DNA of 6,416 nucleotides from Comamonadaceae bacterium. GTDB lineage: Bacteria > Pseudomonadota > Gammaproteobacteria > Burkholderiales > Burkholderiaceae_C. The position numbers and the translations under genes were made by a program. Position 1 is the stretch's first letter, and each line of letters opens with the position of its first letter. Location of the stretch: positions 1 to 6,416 of the forward strand of contig CANHGF010000151.1 in NCBI GenBank assembly GCA_947460065.1, written 5' to 3'. Positions 1 to 5,553 of the stretch are shown piece after piece. The notes beneath the pieces were generated by a model. It worked only from the letters and a program-made list of their open reading frames with translations, searched no databases and had not been told where the DNA came from.

Positions 1-608
1 GCGCAGTTGCGCGCCAGCATGGACAGCAGGACGCTCTTGCCAACGCCAGAGCCGGCAAACAGTCCTATTCGCTGCCCCTTACCAATGGTCAGCGCGGCAT
101 TGATCGCGCGCACACCGGTATCCAGGGGGGTCACAATGGTTGCGCGCTGCAAAGGGTTGACCGGGCCCGCAGCTCGCACGACCGGGCCGCCAAGGTCGCC
201 ACCGAGGCCGTCAAGCGGACGCCCCAATCCGTCGACGACACGGCCGAGCAATTGCGGGCCCAGAGGCAAGCTGGGCCGCTGCGCCTGCACTTCATAGCGA
301 CCGTCGACCAAGCGGGGCATGGATGAAGGCAGCACCAGCGCTCCAGGCGCCATGGGCTGCACGGCGTCGAGCAGCATCAAAAAAGTCCTGGAGGCTTCAA
401 AGCCAATGCACTCGGCCTCGAGCCACTGCTTGTCCTGGGCACCCTCAACATGGGCCCGCTCGCCAATGACCATGGGCAGGCCATCGACCTCCAACACAGC
501 GCCCGTTGCACGCCGCAAGCGACCATAGGTAATGCCAAAGGGCAGCGTCCTCAGACGGTCGGTCTGCTCCCTCGTCTGTCGAATCAGGGACTCGAAGGCT
601 GCATGCAC
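1..608 (-). CDS. fliI: FliI, flagellar type III export ATPase (partial: N-terminal 202 codons; continues beyond the left window edge)
   Basis: FliI is the cytoplasmic ATPase of the flagellar protein export apparatus. It is related to the F1 beta subunit, forms a ring under the export gate, and is held by FliH. The translation shows the typical N-terminal domain (YGRL near residue 28, LPLGPQLLGRVVDG around 114-127, PLDG) and then the start of the catalytic domain: NPLQR (151-155), LDTGVRAIN (162-170) and a Walker A loop AGSGVGKS at 185-192, preceded by GQRIGLF. These are hallmark FliI strings. Walker B and the C-terminus lie outside the window. The start is GTG at 608-606: the upstream in-frame codons are GTC and then the fliH stop TAA, and this start leaves the usual N-terminal segment of about 27 residues before YGRL. 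A weak GGCGAG lies upstream. The ATG at 604 is out of frame and hits a stop within seven codons. It is the fourth gene of the fliFGHI run. Identity is secure; the start is likely. Confidence 0.96.
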   Translation of the reverse strand, partial: MHAAFESLIRQTREQTDRLRTLPFGITYGRLRRATGAVLEVDGLPMVIGERAHVEGAQDKQWLEAECIGFEASRTFLMLLDAVQPMAPGALVLPSSMPRLVDGRYEVQAQRPSLPLGPQLLGRVVDGLGRPLDGLGGDLGGPVVRAAGPVNPLQRATIVTPLDTGVRAINAALTIGKGQRIGLFAGSGVGKSVLLSMLARNC

Positions 609-611
609 GAC

Positions 612-1319
612 TTACTCGCCGACGGCTTTGCCGGACAGCACACCCAACGCCGATTTGATCAAGGCCAGGCGGGCACTGTCGCCAACATCAACCCGCATCG
701 ATCCGATTTCCAGCAGCGCCTGTCCGGCAAGCAAATCAGGGTCTGCCTGCGCAGCCATCTGCAGCGGTGCCTGCGGGTCCCCCAGGATGGCCGCCCAGGT
801 CGCCATGTCCCTCGGGGCCACGCACAAGCGCAGCGTCTTTCCAGGCTGGGGCACAGCCTGCATAGACGCCAGCACCGTCTGAATCACTGCCCGGCGATCA
901 GGCTCAGCGCCACCGCTCAGACGGCTGGCCACCAGAAACACCGACTCACCCAGTTCCTGCGCCCATATGGATGGCAACAACTCGAGCGAGGCGATCAAGT
1001 CCTGGAGTTCGCCAGACAGGCGCCTGACATCGTCTGCACCGTCCTGCAAGCCCTGGGTCAAGCCAGCCTCATAGCCCAGGCGGTGACCTTCGCTCCAGCC
1101 CTCTTGCCGACCCAGTTGCTGCCCCTGGGCCCGGCCCTCCTCCAGCCCCTGCTGCAAGCCCCTCAGGAAAGCCTCTTGATGTGGGTATTGCCCAAAAGTC
1201 CTCAGCTCCTGCGCGGTCAGCAGGGGCTGCAGGTTTGGCGTAGCCGCAGTCCTGGCCTGCGGCAACTCAGAGTCCGAGCTGGCTGGGGTATCGAAGGAGG
1301 GCGGCGACCACGACTTCAT
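612..1319 (-). CDS. fliH: FliH, regulator/stator of the flagellar export ATPase
   Basis: FliH (235 aa, a normal length) binds the FliI N-terminus, restrains its ATPase activity and links it to the C-ring and export gate. It is a peripheral-stalk relative of the F-type ATPase b/delta subunits. Residues 1-45 are Pro/Ser/Thr-rich and probably disordered. Residues 54-94 carry a glycine at every fourth position, eleven in a row, preceded by A50: the AxxxG(xxxG)n helix repeat known from FliH/YscL. The C-terminal part (about 100-235) is the globular domain, with a conserved-looking segment DPDLLAGQALLEIGSMRVD (193-211). There is no signal peptide or membrane segment. The ATG at 1319 overlaps the fliG stop (ATGA), and no good Shine-Dalgarno precedes it, so translation is probably coupled to fliG. 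The gene ends with TAA, two codons before the fliI start and in the same frame. Sequence conservation in this family is low; the assignment rests on the Gly repeat, size and position between fliG and fliI. Confidence 0.93.
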   Translation of the reverse strand: MKSWSPPSFDTPASSDSELPQARTAATPNLQPLLTAQELRTFGQYPHQEAFLRGLQQGLEEGRAQGQQLGRQEGWSEGHRLGYEAGLTQGLQDGADDVRRLSGELQDLIASLELLPSIWAQELGESVFLVASRLSGGAEPDRRAVIQTVLASMQAVPQPGKTLRLCVAPRDMATWAAILGDPQAPLQMAAQADPDLLAGQALLEIGSMRVDVGDSARLALIKSALGVLSGKAVGE

Positions 1320-2422
1320 GCCGAGCTGGCGGCCGAAGCACCGGCCGGCTTTTTATCGAGTGACAAGGCGCCCTGGGCCTCCAAATTCCTGGCCAAGACG
1401 ATGATCTCTCGCTGGCGCCGCTCAGCATCCTGCAATTTGACCGCCGGCATGCTGTCCAATTCAAACTGAACCCGCTCAGACATCCGGTTGGTCATCGCAG
1501 CTTTGAAGTGCTGCTTCAGGCGAGGCGTCGTGCCCTTGAGCGCAATCACCAGAGTTTCGGTCTGCACCTCTGGCAGCAGACGCTGCAGAGCCGATGGCTC
1601 CACCAGTGCGAAGTCCTCGAAGGTAAAGACCTTGGATTGGATCTGAGCCGCCAGCCGACCATCGAAGGCCTGAATATGCTCGAGCGTCTGTCGATCCAGG
1701 CCTGATGTGAGGTTGGCCACAATATCGGCTGCCGGTGCAATACCGCCCAGGCCGCTGCTGCCGCCGATTTTCTTCGATTGCATCGCACGCTCCAGCACCT
1801 CATTGAGATCGCCGAGCACCGCGGGGTCAATCCGGTCGAGCAAGGCGATCCTGAGGACCAGTTCGTTGCGCTGGTCGGCCTCAAGGCTTTCCAGCACCTG
1901 AGCCGACAAGGCTGGGTCTAGCAGGGACAGCAGCGTGGCTGCCACCTGCGGATGCTCTTCAGACAAATGGCCACTGAGCGCCTCCACCGGCATCTTGGAA
2001 AACGAGTCGAGTGCCGGCAGATGGGAGCTGATTTCCTCGTTCGACTTCCAGTCGGTCGAGGCTGCATCCATGGAGAATTTTTCCAGTAGAGACTCCACGA
2101 ACTCTGAGGGATTGAAGGCCACCGTCTTTTGATGCTGGGTGGTCGATCTAAATTCTTCCAGAACGCCAATGAGTGTTTCACGGTCGAGCGCCTGCATAGA
2201 CGACATCAAGGACGACACCCGGCTGACCTCTTCGGCCGAGAATTGCTGCATCACCTCCGTCGCCCGCTCCGGGCCCAGGATCATGAGCATCACTGCCGCC
2301 TTCGAGGGGCCGTCCAGTCCTGCGGCAGGCGTGCCCTGACCCTCGCCAGCCATCTGCAGCCCTCTTTTCAGGGCGGTCCCCAATGCGGCTTTATTGACCA
2401 CGGGATTGTTCGAAGTGACCAT
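1316..2422 (-). CDS. fliG: FliG, flagellar rotor/switch protein
   Basis: FliG forms the upper C-ring. Its N-domain binds FliF, its middle domain binds FliM, and its C-terminal charged helix meets the MotA stator to make torque. Using the ATG at 2422 (368 aa), the N-domain starts near residue 37 (LDGPSKAAVMLMILG). The EHPQ motif is at 156-159, followed by the typical LDP and DLNEVLE segments. The hinge-like VFTFED is at 265-270 and LVIALKG at about 291-297. Compared with Escherichia coli by hand alignment, K264 corresponds to K296, R281 to R313, D289 to E321 and R297 to K329, but D288 to F320. The protein is longer than the usual 330 or so residues: an N-terminal extension of about 36 residues and an Ala/Ser-rich tail. 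A TTG at 2431 would add three residues, but the AGGA lies only one base from it and ten bases from the ATG, so ATG is preferred. The stop overlaps the fliH start by four bases. Confidence 0.96.
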   Translation of the reverse strand: MVTSNNPVVNKAALGTALKRGLQMAGEGQGTPAAGLDGPSKAAVMLMILGPERATEVMQQFSAEEVSRVSSLMSSMQALDRETLIGVLEEFRSTTQHQKTVAFNPSEFVESLLEKFSMDAASTDWKSNEEISSHLPALDSFSKMPVEALSGHLSEEHPQVAATLLSLLDPALSAQVLESLEADQRNELVLRIALLDRIDPAVLGDLNEVLERAMQSKKIGGSSGLGGIAPAADIVANLTSGLDRQTLEHIQAFDGRLAAQIQSKVFTFEDFALVEPSALQRLLPEVQTETLVIALKGTTPRLKQHFKAAMTNRMSERVQFELDSMPAVKLQDAERRQREIIVLARNLEAQGALSLDKKPAGASAASSA

Positions 2423-2432
2423 ACTGCGCAAG

Positions 2433-2436
2433 TCCT
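2433..2436 (-). promoter_or_regulatory. Ribosome binding site deciding the fliG start
   Basis: The sequence AGGA on the minus strand sits ten bases before the ATG at 2422-2420 and overlaps the fliF stop codon TAG (2437-2435). It is one base from the in-frame TTG at 2431, which is too close to serve it, so it supports the ATG as the fliG start and suggests that fliF termination and fliG initiation are coupled. Confidence 0.6.
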
Positions 2437-4300
2437 AGCGCGAAGCGCCTGAGGCTTCGTTGCTGCCTGTGCTTCCCACCGGGGGTCTGCTGGACGCCCA
2501 GGACTTGAGCAACAAGGCCGTCTGTTCGGGCTGCAGGCCGGCAAAGCCTTCGGCATAGCCCAGCAATTCGTCCAAGCGTCGCTTGCGATCAGCCTGTACC
2601 TTCTCTTCCTGATCCCGACGCAGTTGTTCGTCCTGCTCACGCAGCCGCTCCTCGGCAGCCCAGACCTCACGCTGGCGCGCCCAGGCCTCCTGCTTTTCCT
2701 CGATTTCGCGCCGGACATCGTTGGGCGAGGTCGTGCTGGTCATGGCTGGCTCGGTAGGCTGGGGCGCAGGCACCGATGTGGGCCGGAGCAAAGGCCGAAG
2801 CACAAACAGGTACAGCAGCGCAGCACCGAGCGCGGTCCAGCCCATCTTCTTGGCCTGATCCATCACTTCCGGGGTCCACCAGGACTCGGCCGCCGTCGGC
2901 GCAGACTCACTGGTCGGCGGCGCATTGAAGGGCAGGTTGGCCACGCTCACGGTGTCGCCGCGCGCCTGAACATAGCCGACCGCATCGCGGATGAGTGTGT
3001 TGATCTGCCGCAGTTCATCTTGACTGTAGGGTGCACGTATTGAGCCATTGGCGCTGGGCTTGTAGTCAAGGACCACCGCCGCCGAAATTCGCCTGAGCTG
3101 TCCCTTGCTGGGCTTGAAGCGCTCGATCGAGCGATCGACCTCGTAGTTGACCGTCTTCTCACGACGCAGCGCGCCGCCATCTGCGGCCACCGATTGGCCG
3201 GTTTCCACCCGCCCCGGTGCATTGAGCTCACGGGCCGAGTTGGGGGCCTGCGCAGTGGCCGGCCGTCCGTTGACCTGATTGACCACCGGCGCCTCAGGCG
3301 GTACGGGCGGCTGATTGCTCAAAGCGCCCGGCAACCCGCCCGGGCCATCGCTCTGGCCGCGCGACTCCATGGTCTGCTCACTGCGTATGGATTGGTCACC
3401 CGCGTTTCGCGAGTAGACCTCGGAAGTCTTTTCGCGCTCGTCAAAACTCAGGTCGACCGTGACCTGGGCACGAAAGCCATTGGGCCCGGCCAGCGGTGTG
3501 AGCAAGTCGGCCAGGCGCCGGGCCAGCGACGCCTCGACCTCCTTGGTGTATCTGAGCTGGCCGGCGTCCAGGTCCGCACGGGGCTGCGTCGCCACCAGGC
3601 TGCCGCCGTCTGTGTCAAGCAGAGCGACATCCTGGACCTGCATGCCCGGGACCGAAGAGCTAACCAGGCGGGCTATCGCAGCGGTCTGGCTCGGATCGAG
3701 CACCCGTCCCGGATGCAGGGTCAACAAGACTGAGGCGCTTGGGCGTTCCTGCTCTCGGGTGAAGGCGGTCTGCTTGGGCACGGCCAAATGGACCCGCGCC
3801 GACTTGACCTGAGCGATCGAGCCTATGCTGCGCGCGAGTTCACCCTCCAGGCCGCGCAAGTAATTCACCCGCTCGACGAATTGGCTGGTGCCAAATTTCT
3901 GCTTTTCAAGAATTTCAAAGCCGACATTGCCCGACTTAGGCAGGCCCTGCCCTGCCAGTTTGAGGCGCGTTTCGTAAACCATGGCTTTGGGAACCGTGAT
4001 CGCCGTGCCACCCTCGGTAAATTGATAGGGCACATTCATCTGCTCCAAGGCTGCAACGATGGCAGCGCCATCGGCCCCTGAAACATTTGAAAACAAAATC
4101 CGCTGCTCGCGCTCAGGCGACGAACCCTGAGCCACCCAAATAAGCAGGCCCGCGAGCAAGACCACGCCCAAAGCCAAAGCGCTGCGCGCAGCCAAGCTGA
4201 GCGATCTCAATCGCTCAAGCCAGCCAGATCCAAGCAAAGCGGTAGAGCCTGCGGTCGCCCTAGCGGGATCGATCGCAGCGGGGCCGGCTTGCGGATCCAT
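2435..4300 (-). CDS. fliF: FliF, flagellar MS-ring protein
   Basis: FliF builds the MS-ring in the inner membrane, the platform for the rotor and housing of the export gate. The 621-residue product (Salmonella about 560) has a cytoplasmic N-terminus and membrane segment 1 at about 41-57 (ALGVVLLAGLLIW). A YscJ/FliF periplasmic domain follows, with NYLRGLEGELARSI (146-159), ARVHLAVP (168-175) and the VPGMQVQDVALLD region (217-229). The FliF C-domain contains a Pro/Asn/Gln-rich loop (about 318-365) and ends before membrane segment 2 at about 486-503 (GWTALGAALLYLFVLRPLL). The cytoplasmic tail of about 118 residues begins with a long, highly charged helix (about 528-578) and ends in the FliG-binding helix, with ALLLKSW at 595-601 matching the place of ALVIRQW in Salmonella. 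The ATG at 4300 is the first usable start. The bases upstream are AT-rich and show no clear Shine-Dalgarno. It is the first gene of the fliFGHI run; fliE is not upstream. Confidence 0.98.
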   Translation of the reverse strand: MDPQAGPAAIDPARATAGSTALLGSGWLERLRSLSLAARSALALGVVLLAGLLIWVAQGSSPEREQRILFSNVSGADGAAIVAALEQMNVPYQFTEGGTAITVPKAMVYETRLKLAGQGLPKSGNVGFEILEKQKFGTSQFVERVNYLRGLEGELARSIGSIAQVKSARVHLAVPKQTAFTREQERPSASVLLTLHPGRVLDPSQTAAIARLVSSSVPGMQVQDVALLDTDGGSLVATQPRADLDAGQLRYTKEVEASLARRLADLLTPLAGPNGFRAQVTVDLSFDEREKTSEVYSRNAGDQSIRSEQTMESRGQSDGPGGLPGALSNQPPVPPEAPVVNQVNGRPATAQAPNSARELNAPGRVETGQSVAADGGALRREKTVNYEVDRSIERFKPSKGQLRRISAAVVLDYKPSANGSIRAPYSQDELRQINTLIRDAVGYVQARGDTVSVANLPFNAPPTSESAPTAAESWWTPEVMDQAKKMGWTALGAALLYLFVLRPLLRPTSVPAPQPTEPAMTSTTSPNDVRREIEEKQEAWARQREVWAAEERLREQDEQLRRDQEEKVQADRKRRLDELLGYAEGFAGLQPEQTALLLKSWASSRPPVGSTGSNEASGASR

Positions 4301-4428
4301 AGAAATTTGTTAAAGTAATCACGGAACTGTAATTATTGGTGATTTTTTGTAAAACCAGATCCACTTTCCAATTTGAGCCAAGGGCGCCCCTCAAGCATGT
4401 TGCATTTTTGACACGATCGGTCTAGCCC
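4301..4428. promoter_or_regulatory. Divergent intergenic control region between fliF and the fleS-like kinase gene
   Basis: This is the only non-coding stretch of any size, and both transcripts must be controlled from here or from inside the flanking genes. The first 80 bases have only 25 G/C, against clearly GC-rich genes on either side, which fits a melting or bending promoter zone. Short repeats visible there are AATCAC (4317-4322) facing GTGATT (4339-4344), and an imperfect direct repeat TTTGTTAAAG (4306-4315) and TTTGTAAAAC (4346-4355), spaced 40 bases. I could not place a convincing promoter of any sigma class. The nearest sigma-54-like string, TGG at 4337 with TTGT at 4347, has one base too few between its elements and lacks the -12 GC. 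Confidence 0.6.
4373..4394. repeat. Dyad with GC-rich core palindrome upstream of the kinase gene
   Basis: The arms TTGAG (4373-4377) and CTCAA (4390-4394) are inverted repeats. Between them lies the perfect 8-base palindrome GGGCGCCC (4382-4389), whose centre is two bases off that of the outer dyad. The element ends 34 bases before the fleS-like start codon. It could be a protein-binding site or a short hairpin in the leader. It has no T-run on either side that would make it a standard terminator. Function is not known to me. Confidence 0.4.
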
Positions 4429-5550
4429 ATGAATACAAGTCCGGTCACCAGCAGCCGGGAGTCTGCGTCAGATCTTGCCGACACCTTTGAGCTCTTCATC
4501 ACGGCGTCCAAGGCCTTGGAGCGCCGGCATGAAGAGCTGGCCGCTCAGATCGATGCCCTCAATGCAGACCTGGTCAGGGCCCACGACCAACTGCAGTCCT
4601 TGATCAATGTGCTGCCGGCCGGCGTGGTGCTGGTGGAGTCTGGCCGAGTGACGCACTTCAATTCGGCCGCGCTGCGCTGGCTGCCGGAATTGGAAAAAGA
4701 GGGAACCTGGGCGCTGCCCGACTCCTGGAAACCTGGCGCCGGCCCGTCTGAATATCGGGTTCACATCGGCGGGCAATCGCATACCGTTCAGATCGAGCAC
4801 AAACGGCAAGGTATGCAAATGGTGATTCAAATCCAGGACATCACAGAAAATTTGAGGCGGCTGGGTGAAGCGGAGCGAATCGACAGGCTAGCCGCCATGG
4901 GAAAAATGTCGGCGGGTATTGCCCACCAGTTTCGAACCCCCTTGTCCACCGCCATGCTGTACGCCTCCTATCTGGTTGACGCGCAGCTCGACGAAACACA
5001 GCGGGCCGATTTTGCACGCCGGGTTCATACTCAGTTGCTGAACCTGGAGAAATTGGCCGGGCAGATGCTGCAGTTCATCAAGCCGGTCTTGCAGCAGCCT
5101 GAGTTGGTCAGTCCGAACGATCTGACCGCCGATGCGCTGACTCAGGTCGAGGCGCTGGCGCGCCAGCGCTCGATCGGGATCTGCTACGACGAAAATGCGC
5201 ACCTCGATGGACTGATCAGCTGCGAGCGAGCCAGCCTGGTCAGCGCCTTGGTGGCTGTCCTGGAAAACGCCATTGAGGTCAGCGCTGCGGGCGATGACAT
5301 CGTCATCGGCCTGCGCCGCCAGGGTATGCGTGTGGACATCGGCATCGAGGACAGTGGACCCGGCATCGCGGCCGACATGCTCGACTCCCTGTTCGAGCCG
5401 TTTTCAACATCGCGCAGCAACGGCACGGGACTGGGTCTATCCATCGCGCTCGACACCGTACGCAAGCACCGAGGCGAAATTCACGCCGAAAACCGGCAGC
5501 CTCGCGGCGCCCGGTTCCTGATCCAGCTTCCTTGCATGGCAAGGCTCTGA
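4429..5550 (+). CDS. fleS: FleS/FlrB-type cytoplasmic sensor histidine kinase of flagellar regulation
   Basis: The 373-residue protein is a histidine kinase that in relatives phosphorylates FleR/FlrC to switch on sigma-54-dependent flagellar genes. No membrane segment or signal peptide is seen, so it is soluble. A helical, coiled-coil-like N-terminus (about 20-60) leads into a short PAS-like domain (about 56-140: LPAGVVLVESGRVTHFNSAA and VIQIQDITE). The H-box is MGKMSAGIAHQFRTPLSTA with H166 as phosphate acceptor; the HQxRTPL form and the following MLYASYL are typical of FleS/FlrB. The ATPase domain has an N-box VLENAIEVS (N280), a D-box EDSGPGI (D308), an F-box LFEPFSTSRS (321-330) and G2 GTGLGLSIA (332-340). 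The start is ATG 4429: an in-frame TAG lies at 4423, and no other in-frame start is near. No Shine-Dalgarno is visible. The regulator gene follows after three bases, consistent with one operon. The kinase family is certain; the flagellar role is inferred from motifs and neighbours. Confidence 0.92.
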   Translation: MNTSPVTSSRESASDLADTFELFITASKALERRHEELAAQIDALNADLVRAHDQLQSLINVLPAGVVLVESGRVTHFNSAALRWLPELEKEGTWALPDSWKPGAGPSEYRVHIGGQSHTVQIEHKRQGMQMVIQIQDITENLRRLGEAERIDRLAAMGKMSAGIAHQFRTPLSTAMLYASYLVDAQLDETQRADFARRVHTQLLNLEKLAGQMLQFIKPVLQQPELVSPNDLTADALTQVEALARQRSIGICYDENAHLDGLISCERASLVSALVAVLENAIEVSAAGDDIVIGLRRQGMRVDIGIEDSGPGIAADMLDSLFEPFSTSRSNGTGLGLSIALDTVRKHRGEIHAENRQPRGARFLIQLPCMARL

Positions 5551-5553
5551 TTT

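Noticed and set aside
450..1469. A 339-codon open frame on the plus strand, antisense to the fliI start, all of fliH and the end of fliG.
   Set aside because: It lies wholly opposite three well-recognised genes, and its product is Gln/Leu/Arg-rich with no domain I recognise. GC-rich codon bias in the sense genes explains the long open antisense frame.
2423..2431. TTG at 2431 as the fliG start.
   Set aside because: The AGGA is only one base from the TTG but ten bases from the ATG at 2422, and the extra three residues have no family support.
3194..3733. A 179-codon plus-strand frame opposite fliF.
   Set aside because: FliF is unambiguous on the minus strand across this whole stretch. The antisense product shows no recognisable motif.
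4337..4351. Possible sigma-54 promoter toward the kinase gene (TGG ... TTGT).
   Set aside because: Only nine bases separate GG and the G of TTG (ten are needed), and the -12 element has GT instead of GC.
4365..4380. Possible sigma-54 promoter toward fliF on the minus strand (TTGGCTC ... TTGG).
   Set aside because: The spacing between the two elements is two bases too short, and the -12 GC is missing.
4408..4413. A perfect TTGACA -35 hexamer just ahead of the kinase gene.
   Set aside because: A -10 element at normal spacing would fall inside the coding sequence at about 4431-4436, where GAATAC is poor, and the transcript would start after the start codon.
4391..4419. Possible FliA (sigma-28) promoter, TCAAG followed by a CGAT core.
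   Set aside because: Only about half of the -10 bases match, and the spacing is not optimal.
5184..5542. Minus-strand frames of about 80-93 codons opposite the kinase gene.
   Set aside because: They overlap the kinase ATPase domain, which is clearly coding on the plus strand. Arg/Pro/Ser-rich products of this kind are typical shadows.
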